Shown in pieces: positions 1 through 6,150 of a stretch of DNA of 10,525 nt. The notes below the pieces were generated by a model that did no database searches, had not been told where the DNA came from, and saw nothing but the letters and a program-made list of their open reading frames with translations. The translations under genes were made by a program, and so were the position numbers. The stretch's first letter is position 1, and each line of letters opens with the position of its first letter. This DNA comes from Actinomycetota bacterium (GTDB taxonomy: Bacteria > Actinomycetota > Acidimicrobiia > IMCC26256 > JACDBD01): contig JACDBD010000311.1 in the NCBI GenBank assembly GCA_013695115.1, positions 1 to 10,525 on the forward strand. Direction: 5' to 3'.

Positions 1-6
1 GAGCGC

Positions 7-33
7 CTGCGGCGCAGGTACCCTGCGCCGCAG
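7..33. repeat. Perfect 12-bp inverted repeat (hairpin) upstream of the penicillin-binding protein gene
   Basis: The arms CTGCGGCGCAGG (7-18) and CCTGCGCCGCAG (22-33) are exact reverse complements separated by a 3-base loop (TAC). Each arm is itself nearly palindromic. No T-run follows, so it is not a classical rho-independent terminator. It could end transcription of a gene left of the window, protect an mRNA end, or bind a dimeric protein. The stem ends 13 bases before the ribosome binding site of the next gene. Confidence 0.6.
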
Positions 34-46
34 CGAGCGAGGCGAT

Positions 47-54
47 AGAGGAGG
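47..54 (+). promoter_or_regulatory. Strong Shine-Dalgarno site for the class A PBP gene
   Basis: AGAGGAGG sits 6 bases before the GTG at 61. It is one of the few strong ribosome binding sites in the window and fixes the GTG as the start, although the predicted cytoplasmic N-terminus that results is unusually long (about 68 residues). Confidence 0.8.
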
Positions 55-60
55 CCGGGA

Positions 61-2373
61 GTGCGCCTCGAGCTAGGGGCCATCGGCAGACGACGGGTCG
101 AGCGTGGCCGGCTCGTCGCGCCGCTGCCGGCGCGGCTCCGTCTCCTCACCGGCGTCCTCACCAACGCGGTGGTCCTCCCGCTGCACCGCTCGCGGAACGG
201 AGCCACGAGCGCGCCCGCCGGGATCTCGTGGAGCGCGCCCGACCTGCCGGTCCGGCGCCACGGCTTCGCGCTCGCCGCCTACTTCACGCGCACGTTCGCG
301 GTCATCCTCGTCGTCGGCGGCCTCAGCGTGGGAGCGCTCCTGACCGCGATCATCCCCGGTGCGCAGGTGCTCGCCACCAGCAACCGGTACACGCCGTTCG
401 CCATCCGGGGCGCGCTCAAGCAGCTGTCGGAGCGGACGACCGTCTACGACGCTGCCGGCAACGAGATCGGCATTCTCGGTCTGGAGGACCGCCAGCCCGT
501 CGAGCTCGAGGAGGTGCCGCAGCTCGTCATCGACGCGGTGATCGCGGCCGAGGACCAGACGTTCTGGGAGAACCCGGGCGTCGACCTCAACGGCACGATC
601 CGCGCGTTCATCGAAAACGCAACCTCGGGGGAGATCGAGCAGGGCGGCTCGACCATCAGCCAGCAGCTCGTCAAGAACAGGGTGCTGAGCTCGACCCGCG
701 ATCTCGATCGGAAGGTGCGCGAGATGGTGCTCGCGTACCGGCTCAACGAGGAGTACTCGAAGCAGGAGATCCTCGAGGAGTACCTCAACACCGTGTACTT
801 CGGCGAGGGGTCCTACGGGATCAAGACCGCCGCCCTGCGCATCATCGGCAAGCCGCTCGATCAGCTGGACATCGGCGACGCCGCCCTCCTCGCCGGGCTG
901 ATCGCCAACCCCGAGGGTGACAACCCGTTCCTCGCTCCCGAGGTGGCGCTCCAGCGGCGCGGCCAGGTGCTCGACGAGCAGGTGGACCAGGAGTACCTGA
1001 CCCCGGCCGAGGCCGAGTTCGCCAAGGCCGGGCCGCTGCCGGCGGTGAGGCCGGCGCCGGTCGACCTGCGCCCGCAGAACTTCTTCGTCGAGGAGGTGCA
1101 ACGCCGGCTGTTGGCGGATGAACGCCTGGGCGAGACCGAGCGGGAGCGGCGCGACACCCTGTTGCGCGGCGGGCTCGAGGTGCACTCGACGCTCGATCCG
1201 ATCGCCCAGGTGCAAGCCCAGGACGCGGTCAACCGCCAGTTGCCGAACCGGCCCGGGTTCACCGCCGCGCTCTTCGCGTTGGAGCCGGAGACCGGGTTCG
1301 TGCGCGCCATGGTCGGCGGGCCCGGATTCGAGCGGAACCAGTACAACATCGCGACGTCTCCACCCGGCCAGCAGGCGGGCTCGGCGTGGAAGATCATCAC
1401 ACTCGCGGCCGCGCTCGACAGCGGCTACTCGCCCAACGACACCGTGAGCGGGTCGTCGCCGTGCACGGTGCCGTCCGGGGAGGGGTACGGCGACCCCGGG
1501 AAGTACGGGAGGGCTACCACCCGCAACGCCGAGGGTGGAGGCGGGACCATGACGATCCGACGGGCGACGACCGGATCGGTCAACTGCGCCTACGCCCGGC
1601 TCTCGGCATCGGTGGGGTACGACCGCGTCGTCGAGATCGCCCACCGGCTCGGCATCAAGCAGGATCTCGGCCGCACCGGCGAGGACGGGAACTGGTACCC
1701 GGCCCGCACGCCGGTCCTGACCCTCGGGGTGTTCGAGTCGACCCTGCTCGAGATGGCGACGGTGATGGCCACAATCGTCAACGAAGGCGAGCGCAGGGAC
1801 CCGATTTTCGTCGAACGAGTCGTGGGTCCCGACGGGCAGACGATCTTCGACGACCGCGAGCGCGACGGCGTGCGGGCCATCTCCCCCGAGGCGGCGTCGT
1901 GCGAGATCGACATCCTCAGAGGTGTGGTCACCGGTGGCACCGGGACCGGCGCCCGGCTCAACCCGCATGTCGCCATCGGCAAGACCGGCACCACCGACCG
2001 GGAGGCCGACGCCAACTTCGTTGGCGCCGTGCCCCAGCTGGTCGCGCACGTCTGGTACGGATCGCCCGAGGGCGACATCCCCGGCGCGGGCTTCGGCGGG
2101 GAGACCCCGGCGGCGATCTGGCGCGAGTTCATGAGCGCGTATACCGCCGACAAGCCGGTCGTCCCGTGGCCGGCACCGTCGCTCAACTGCGTGGTCAGGG
2201 GCGCCCGCGTGACCGACCTCGGCCGCGACACGAGCCGTCCCGTCTCCACTCCCGCGCCGGCCCCGCCCGCTTCCCCGCCGTTGGCCACCACGCCGGTGCC
2301 GGCGGCACCCCCACCGCCACCGGTCGTCGAGCCGCCTCCCGCAACCGTCCCGGCCGCGCTACCACCTACCTGA
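61..2373 (+). CDS. Bifunctional class A penicillin-binding protein (glycosyltransferase 51 / transpeptidase)
   Basis: This membrane-anchored enzyme polymerises lipid II into glycan strands and cross-links the stem peptides outside the cell membrane. The 770-residue product has a basic cytoplasmic N-terminus (about 1-68) and one membrane helix (about 70-104). A GT51 domain follows, with catalytic Glu164 in AAEDQTFW, GGSTISQQLVKN at 195-206, and EYLNTVYFG near 240. The transpeptidase domain has the nucleophile box SAWK (441-444), SVN (506-508) and KTGT (641-644). The tail (about 727-770) is rich in Pro, Ala and Thr, and no PASTA repeat is visible. All three transpeptidase motifs and the GT51 catalytic Glu are intact, so it should be active. 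Two oddities are an Asn (N171) where the GT51 motif EDxxFxxHxG normally has His, and exactly four cysteines (468, 509, 614, 710), all predicted to lie outside the membrane. The GTG start is chosen from the AGAGGAGG site. It is of the ponA/PBP1A type; the exact orthologue is not certain. Confidence 0.96.
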   Translation: MRLELGAIGRRRVERGRLVAPLPARLRLLTGVLTNAVVLPLHRSRNGATSAPAGISWSAPDLPVRRHGFALAAYFTRTFAVILVVGGLSVGALLTAIIPGAQVLATSNRYTPFAIRGALKQLSERTTVYDAAGNEIGILGLEDRQPVELEEVPQLVIDAVIAAEDQTFWENPGVDLNGTIRAFIENATSGEIEQGGSTISQQLVKNRVLSSTRDLDRKVREMVLAYRLNEEYSKQEILEEYLNTVYFGEGSYGIKTAALRIIGKPLDQLDIGDAALLAGLIANPEGDNPFLAPEVALQRRGQVLDEQVDQEYLTPAEAEFAKAGPLPAVRPAPVDLRPQNFFVEEVQRRLLADERLGETERERRDTLLRGGLEVHSTLDPIAQVQAQDAVNRQLPNRPGFTAALFALEPETGFVRAMVGGPGFERNQYNIATSPPGQQAGSAWKIITLAAALDSGYSPNDTVSGSSPCTVPSGEGYGDPGKYGRATTRNAEGGGGTMTIRRATTGSVNCAYARLSASVGYDRVVEIAHRLGIKQDLGRTGEDGNWYPARTPVLTLGVFESTLLEMATVMATIVNEGERRDPIFVERVVGPDGQTIFDDRERDGVRAISPEAASCEIDILRGVVTGGTGTGARLNPHVAIGKTGTTDREADANFVGAVPQLVAHVWYGSPEGDIPGAGFGGETPAAIWREFMSAYTADKPVVPWPAPSLNCVVRGARVTDLGRDTSRPVSTPAPAPPASPPLATTPVPAAPPPPPVVEPPPATVPAALPPT

Positions 2374-2379
2374 GATACT
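2374..2379 (+). promoter_or_regulatory. Candidate -10 element for a leaderless start of the DUF6159-like gene
   Basis: GATACT lies just after the stop codon of the penicillin-binding protein gene and 6 bases before the ATG at 2386. The A and T that matter most in a -10 hexamer (positions 2 and 6) are present. There is no Shine-Dalgarno site in the 12-base gap and no convincing -35. Transcription starting at or next to the ATG would give a leaderless mRNA. Read-through from the upstream gene is also possible. Confidence 0.4.
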
Positions 2380-2385
2380 GACCGC

Positions 2386-3237
2386 ATGACGCGCATTCGC
2401 AACTCGTGGGAGCTGTTCAAGGTCTCGTGGGGCGTGCTCCGCTCCGACAAGACCCTGGCCGCGATCCCTGCCATCTCCGCGGTGGTGTCGCTCGTCGCGC
2501 TGGCCGGCTTCGGGGGGCTGTTCTACGCCCTGGGGATCGACACGGGTTCCGAGAAGGAGGGGACCGAGGCGATCGACGCGATCGGCTATGTGATCGCCGC
2601 GGTTGCGTACGTGGTGTTCGCGTTCATCACTGTCTACTTCCAGTCGGCACTGGTGGCGGGCGCCAACGAGCGGCTCGAGGGTGGCGACGCGACGGTCGGC
2701 AAGTCGCTCGGCGCGGCCGGCGGGAAGCTCCACCGCATCCTCCCGTGGGCGCTGGTCACCGCGACGGTGTCGTTCATCATCAGCCAGATCGAGCGGCAGG
2801 GCTGGATCGGCCAGATCGTCGGCAACCTGCTCGGCATGGCGTGGAACGTGCTCACGTTCCTCACCATCCCGATCATCATGCTCGAGGACGTGGGCCCGAT
2901 CGCCGCGCTCAAGCGGTCGGGGACCCTGTTCAAGAAGACCTGGGGCGAGAACCTGGTCGCCCAGGCCGGCTTCGGGCTCTTCGGCTTCCTCTTGTTCCTG
3001 CCCGCGATCGCGGTCGGCGCGCTCGGGATTGCCACCGGCAACGATGTCGTGGCCGGCGTGGCCATCGGCATCGCGGTGGCGTGGGTCGCGGTCGTGATGG
3101 TGGTGCTCTCGGCGCTGAGTGGGATCTACCGCACTGCGCTCTACCGCTACGCCGTCGACGGCAGCGTGCCCCCGGCGTTCGCCGGCGCCGACCTCTCCGG
3201 CGCGTTCGCGCCGAGGCGAGGCGGTCGCTTCAACTAG
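2386..3237 (+). CDS. Six-helix integral membrane protein, DUF6159-like
   Basis: The 283-residue product begins with an amphipathic, tryptophan-containing stretch (RNSWELFKVSWGVLRSDK, about 5-22). About six hydrophobic helices follow (roughly 24-48, 66-92, 118-133, 143-165, 193-215, 219-246). Cytoplasm-type loops include NERLEGGD (94-101) and EDVGPIAALKRSG (167-179). This N-terminus and the pattern of an ERLxGGD loop followed by an LExVGPIxALKRS loop match my recollection of the DUF6159 family; that assignment is from memory, not a search. Function is unknown. No enzyme motif or signal peptide is visible. It lies 12 bases after the penicillin-binding protein gene and may be co-transcribed with it, though a -10-like hexamer before the ATG suggests its own leaderless transcript. 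It converges on the luciferase-like gene with 15 bases between stop codons. The start is kept because the WELxKxSWxVLxxDK stretch is characteristic of the family's N-terminus. Confidence 0.85.
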   Translation: MTRIRNSWELFKVSWGVLRSDKTLAAIPAISAVVSLVALAGFGGLFYALGIDTGSEKEGTEAIDAIGYVIAAVAYVVFAFITVYFQSALVAGANERLEGGDATVGKSLGAAGGKLHRILPWALVTATVSFIISQIERQGWIGQIVGNLLGMAWNVLTFLTIPIIMLEDVGPIAALKRSGTLFKKTWGENLVAQAGFGLFGFLLFLPAIAVGALGIATGNDVVAGVAIGIAVAWVAVVMVVLSALSGIYRTALYRYAVDGSVPPAFAGADLSGAFAPRRGGRFN

Positions 3238-3252
3238 CTCTCCTATCGCGCC

Positions 3253-4152
3253 TCAGGCGAACTGCGGGAGCACCTCGGCGGCGAACCGGTCGAGGCCGTC
3301 GACGTCGAACGGCGCCCGCATCGCCAGGATGACCCACTCGGCGCCGGCGTCGCCGTAGGCACCGACGCGATCGACCACCTCCTGCACGCTGCCGGTGAGC
3401 ACGCCGGGGCGCACGAAGTTGGCGATCGCGCCGAACTGCGCCTCCAGGTCACCCTCGTGCCAGGCGAGGCCCACATTGACAGCTCTCGTGACTTCGCGCG
3501 GGTCGCGGCCCTCCCGCTCGCAGTGGGCGTCGAGCACACCGACCTTGTGGGCGTAGTCGTCGGGCGGGATGAACGGCACGTTCCACCCGTCGGCATGGCG
3601 GGCGGCGATCCGCAGCGTCACCTTCTCGCCCCCGCCCCCGATCCAGATCGGCAGGCGGTCCTGGACCGGTTTGGGCTCGCAGCGCGCGTCCTGGAGCCGG
3701 AAGTGCTCTCCCTCGAAGGTGGTGACGTCGTCGGTGAGCAGGCCGCGGACGCACTGGATCGCCTCCTCCAGTTGGCGCAGCCGCACCCCGGCGGCGGGGA
3801 ACGGGATGCCGTAGGCGTCGTACTCGCCCTGGTGCCATCCCGCGCCGAGACCGAGCGTGACCCGCCCACCGGCGAGGTGATCAATGGTCGCCATCGCGTT
3901 GGCGAGCACCGCCGGATGCCGATAGCCCACGGAGTACACGAGGCTGCCGCAGCGCACGCGTTCCGTGGCGAGCGCGAGGGCGGTGTGGGTGCCGACGGCC
4001 TCCAGGCAGACCGCGCCGCCGGTCGCGTCGGCGGCGTAGAAGTGGTCCCAGATCGAGATCCACTCGAAGCCGTGGTCCTCGATCCGCCGCCACAGCCCCT
4101 GGAGCTCGTCGGTGGTCGTGTTCTGGAGCCCGGCGTGCACCCCGAACTTCAT
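3253..4152 (-). CDS. Luciferase-like monooxygenase (LLM) family, probable F420-dependent oxidoreductase
   Basis: This 299-residue protein has the bacterial-luciferase TIM-barrel fold, whose actinobacterial members mostly use the deazaflavin F420 for hydride transfer. The family pattern is visible: HGFEWISIWDHF (27-38), then ATIDHLAGGRVTLGLGAGWH (88-107), YGIPFP, a barrel segment PIWIGGGG, and ARHADGWN further on. The substrate cannot be read from sequence, and FMN use is not excluded. The ATG at 4152 overlaps the TGA of the upstream paralogue as ATGA, and a GGAGGT site lies 9 bases before it. The frame stays open another 107 codons upstream (to 4473), but that extension is antisense noise within the paralogue, rich in Arg and Gly, and is rejected. 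Both genes of this minus-strand operon belong to the same superfamily and share block order, which suggests an old tandem duplication. Confidence 0.93.
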   Translation of the reverse strand: MKFGVHAGLQNTTTDELQGLWRRIEDHGFEWISIWDHFYAADATGGAVCLEAVGTHTALALATERVRCGSLVYSVGYRHPAVLANAMATIDHLAGGRVTLGLGAGWHQGEYDAYGIPFPAAGVRLRQLEEAIQCVRGLLTDDVTTFEGEHFRLQDARCEPKPVQDRLPIWIGGGGEKVTLRIAARHADGWNVPFIPPDDYAHKVGVLDAHCEREGRDPREVTRAVNVGLAWHEGDLEAQFGAIANFVRPGVLTGSVQEVVDRVGAYGDAGAEWVILAMRAPFDVDGLDRFAAEVLPQFA

Positions 4153-5087
4153 CGGCCGTGTACCTCCGGCATCACTTCGGCCGCGAGGAGGCGGAGGTGC
4201 TCCAGATCGTCGAGGTCGAGCACCTGGAGGTACACGGTCTCGGCGCCGGCCTCGGCGTAGCCGAGCAGCGTCTCGACGACCTCGGCGGGGAGGCCGGCGG
4301 CGCCGTTCTCGCGCAGCTCGTCGGGAGCCCGGCCGATCGCATCGGCGCGGCGCGCGAACTCGGCCTCGTCGCTCCCGCAGCACACGACGAGCGCGACCGA
4401 GGTGCGGAGCGACGTCGGGTCGCGCTCCGCCTTCTCGCACGCCTGCCGCACCCTCGCCACCGCTTCCCGGCACGCGTCGACCGGCGGGAACGGGAGGTTG
4501 AACTCGCTCGCGAACCGCGCCGCGAGCGCGGGTGTCCGGCTCGCGCCGTGCCCGCCGATGATGAGGGGTGGGTGCGGCTGCTGGACGGGCTTCGGCAACG
4601 CGGGCGAGTCCTCGAGCTGGTAGTGCTGCCCCGCGAACGAGAACCGGTCACCGATCGGTGTCGTCCACAGCCCGGTGACGATCTCGAGCTGCTCCTCCAG
4701 ACGGTCGAAGCGCTCACGCAGCGGTGGGAACGGGATGCCGTAGGCACGGTGCTCGTCGTCGAACCAGCCGGTGCCGAGCCCGAGCTCGACCCGACCCGCG
4801 CTCATGGCGTCGATCTGGGCTACCACGATCGCCAATGGTCCCGGGAGACGGAACGTGCTCGACGCGACCAGGGAGCCGAGCCGAATCGAGCTGGTCTCGC
4901 GGGCGAGGCCGGCCAGCGTCACCAGCGTGTCGGTCGGACCGGGCCCGGGATCGCCGTCACCCATGCGCAGGTAGTGGTCGGATCGGAAGAAGGCGTCGAA
5001 GCCGAGCTCCTCGACAGTGCGCGCCACCGCCAGCTGCTGGTGATACGTCGCGCCCTGCTGGGATTCGGTGAAGACTCTCAGCAGCAC
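4149..5087 (-). CDS. LLM-class F420-dependent oxidoreductase, Rv1855c-like
   Basis: The 312-residue protein is a second luciferase-like TIM-barrel oxidoreductase. It resembles the Rv1855c family of probable F420-dependent oxidoreductases (TIGR03560-type) in its opening FTESQQGATY (6-15), FFRSDHYLRMGD (33-44) and AMSAGRVELGLGTGWFDDEH (94-113). YGIPFP (116-121) is shared with its downstream neighbour. The family assignment is from remembered sequence, and the substrate is unknown. It is the first gene of a two-gene minus-strand operon, and its stop overlaps the next start by four bases (ATGA). The start is GTG at 5087, with no Shine-Dalgarno site. A TAGCCT hexamer 6 bases upstream suggests a leaderless transcript. 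Only 33 bases separate it from the divergent PAC2-family gene, so the two promoters must overlap. Confidence 0.94.
   Translation of the reverse strand: MLLRVFTESQQGATYHQQLAVARTVEELGFDAFFRSDHYLRMGDGDPGPGPTDTLVTLAGLARETSSIRLGSLVASSTFRLPGPLAIVVAQIDAMSAGRVELGLGTGWFDDEHRAYGIPFPPLRERFDRLEEQLEIVTGLWTTPIGDRFSFAGQHYQLEDSPALPKPVQQPHPPLIIGGHGASRTPALAARFASEFNLPFPPVDACREAVARVRQACEKAERDPTSLRTSVALVVCCGSDEAEFARRADAIGRAPDELRENGAAGLPAEVVETLLGYAEAGAETVYLQVLDLDDLEHLRLLAAEVMPEVHGR
4162..4167 (-). promoter_or_regulatory. Shine-Dalgarno site that fixes the start of the downstream LLM gene
   Basis: On the minus strand GGAGGT lies 9 bases before the ATG at 4152, inside the end of the upstream LLM gene. Together with the ATGA overlap it selects the 299-residue product over a 406-residue in-frame extension. 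It should let the second gene be translated partly independently of the first. Confidence 0.75.
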
Positions 5088-5093
5088 GCGCGC

Positions 5094-5099
5094 AGGCTA
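5094..5099 (-). promoter_or_regulatory. Candidate -10 element (TAGCCT) for the LLM operon
   Basis: On the minus strand TAGCCT fits TANNNT and ends 6 bases before the GTG start at 5087, so the predicted transcript would begin at or next to the start codon. No good -35 is seen. It lies 7 bases from the opposing -10 candidate of the PAC2-family gene. Confidence 0.5.
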
Positions 5100-5106
5100 C
5101 CCGTCC

Positions 5107-5112
5107 TACAGT
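5107..5112 (+). promoter_or_regulatory. Candidate -10 element (TACAGT) for the PAC2-family gene
   Basis: TACAGT fits TANNNT and ends 8 bases before the ATG at 5121. No Shine-Dalgarno site and no good -35 are present. The whole divergent control region is 5088-5120, too short for two RNA polymerases to bind at once. Confidence 0.45.
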
Positions 5113-5120
5113 GAACGCTT

Positions 5121-5960
5121 ATGGAGTTCGACGTCGATCGGTGGCCGGAGCTGCGCGAGCCCGTGCTCGTGGTGGCACTGTCCGGTTGGGTCGATGCCGG
5201 GCTCGCGGGTGCGGGCGCGGCCGCGGTCCTGGCGGAGCAGCTCGACTCGGCGCGCCGCTTCGGCAGCGTCGACATCAGCGACGCTGTCGACCTCCAGCAG
5301 ACGCGGCCGACCGTCAAGCTCATCGACGGGGCGACCCGGGAGATCTCGTGGCCGTCGGTCGACCTTGTCGCCGGCCACGCCGCCCGCGACGTCGTGCTGT
5401 GCGTCGGGCCCGAGCCGTCATTGCGGTGGCGCGAGTTCACCGAGCGGCTCGTCGACGCCGCCCGCCGGCTCGGCATCGAGCGGGCGGTGATGGTGGGGGG
5501 CATGCCCGCGGTCGTGTCGCATCGCCGTCCGATCACCGTGCTCGCCACCGCGACCAGCTCGTCGCTCGCCCAGGAGGCGGGTGCGCTTCGCACCGACTAC
5601 GCCGGTCCCACCGGCGCGCAGACCGTGCTCCAGGTGGAGCTGGGGAACGCGGGCGTGCCCGCGCTCGGGCTGTGGGCGCAGGTGCCGCATTACGTGTCGG
5701 GTAACCCGTCGCCGCCGGCGATCCGGGCGGTGCTGTCGCGCCTGCGTGAGGTCGCGGGAGTGGATACCGATCTCGGCGCGCTCGACACCCAGACCGACGA
5801 CTACGTCGACCGGGTGGAGAAAGGCCTCTCCGAACGACCCGACGTAGCCGAGCTGGTCCAGGCGATCGAGGCGGGCTCCGACGAGCTGCCCACCGGCGAC
5901 GAGCTCGCGTCCGAGATCGAGCGCTTCCTCCGCGACGAGGACGACGAGGACGACGAGTAG
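5121..5960 (+). CDS. PAC2-family protein (proteasome assembly chaperone 2-like fold)
   Basis: The 279-residue product resembles the PAC2 family, which is widespread in actinobacteria and archaea and is named after a eukaryotic proteasome assembly chaperone. Its bacterial function is not established. Visible pattern: an opening strand PVLVVALSGWVDAG (about 14-27), the block LIDGATREISWPSVDLVAG (about 67-85), AVMVGGMPAVVSHRRP in the middle, and a later LWAQVPHYVSGNPSPPA segment. The C-terminus is a highly acidic run ending DEDDEDDE (272-279), encoded by a short GAC/GAG repeat. There is no signal peptide or membrane helix, so it is probably cytoplasmic. No proteasome subunit gene lies in the window, so a proteasome role is only inferred from the family name. 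Expression is likely tied to the divergent LLM operon through the 33-base shared promoter region. Confidence 0.9.
   Translation: MEFDVDRWPELREPVLVVALSGWVDAGLAGAGAAAVLAEQLDSARRFGSVDISDAVDLQQTRPTVKLIDGATREISWPSVDLVAGHAARDVVLCVGPEPSLRWREFTERLVDAARRLGIERAVMVGGMPAVVSHRRPITVLATATSSSLAQEAGALRTDYAGPTGAQTVLQVELGNAGVPALGLWAQVPHYVSGNPSPPAIRAVLSRLREVAGVDTDLGALDTQTDDYVDRVEKGLSERPDVAELVQAIEAGSDELPTGDELASEIERFLRDEDDEDDE
5934..5957 (+). repeat. GAC/GAG microrepeat encoding the acidic tail of the PAC2-family protein
   Basis: Eight codons of GAC or GAG in a 9-base rhythm (GACGAGGAC) encode DEDDEDDE just before the stop codon. Such a repeat could vary in length by slippage, and an acidic tail may mediate protein contacts. 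Confidence 0.7.
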
Positions 5961-6075
5961 CCGCCCCAGCCGAGGTTTGGGCGCCGGCGGCCGGGGGAAC
6001 CCTGTCTCGAAGCGCCACCGGCGCTCGTTAGACGTGCGGCGGCCTCGCAGCGCCCCGTGAGGCAGTCGCCAGAAC
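5961..6075. other. Structured intergenic region of unknown role
   Basis: This GC-rich stretch carries no convincing open reading frame but has several possible hairpins. The clearest is 6004-6033: GTCT/AGAC outer pairs, a short bulged part, then AGCGCC (6011-6016) pairing with GGCGCT (6020-6025) around an ACC loop. A weaker stem, CGCCC (5962-5966) with GGGCG (5979-5983), follows directly after the stop of the PAC2-family gene. A full terminator comes immediately downstream. It could be a long 3' UTR, an independent small RNA, or an attenuator leader. I compared it by eye with remembered tRNA, cobalamin, FMN, TPP and 6C RNA signatures and found no match. Confidence 0.35.
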
Positions 6076-6124
6076 GGTGAGCCGGCGGGCCGACCCTGCC
6101 CCGGTCCGTCGGCTCGCCCTTTTT
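6076..6124 (+). terminator. Canonical rho-independent terminator
   Basis: The left arm 6076-6092 (GGTGAGCCGGCGGGCCG) pairs with the right arm 6102-6118 (CGGTCCGTCGGCTCGCC) over 17 pairs including three G-U wobbles, around a 9-base loop. C and five T follow (6120-6124). It ends 26 bases before the start of the next operon. It must stop transcripts coming from the PAC2-family gene or from an RNA made within 5961-6075. Confidence 0.85.
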
Positions 6125-6137
6125 CATTGCTCGCGGG

Positions 6138-6143
6138 TAGAAC
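6138..6143 (+). promoter_or_regulatory. Candidate -10 element for a leaderless start of the MhuD-like operon
   Basis: TAGAAC ends 7 bases before the ATG at 6151, directly downstream of the terminator T-run. The A at position 2 is present but the last base is C rather than T. There is no Shine-Dalgarno site before the ATG. Because a strong terminator lies just upstream, a promoter is required within about 26 bases, which supports this call. Confidence 0.5.
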
Positions 6144-6150
6144 TCCCGGC

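Noticed and set aside
73..2049. Long open frame (658 codons) on the minus strand opposite the penicillin-binding protein gene
   Set aside because: It is the antisense shadow of a GC-rich gene. Its translation is rich in Arg, Gly, Asp and Val with no domain pattern, whereas the plus strand carries a complete set of catalytic motifs.
4153..4473. In-frame N-terminal extension (107 codons) of the downstream LLM gene
   Set aside because: It overlaps the upstream LLM gene in another frame, is Arg/Gly/Pro-rich with no homology pattern, and a GGAGGT site plus ATGA overlap supports the start at 4152.
5961..6124. tRNA or known riboswitch in the intergenic region
   Set aside because: No T-loop GGTTCGA-type signature was found on either strand, and no match to remembered cobalamin, TPP, FMN, SAM or 6C RNA cores. 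Only generic hairpins and the terminator are supported.
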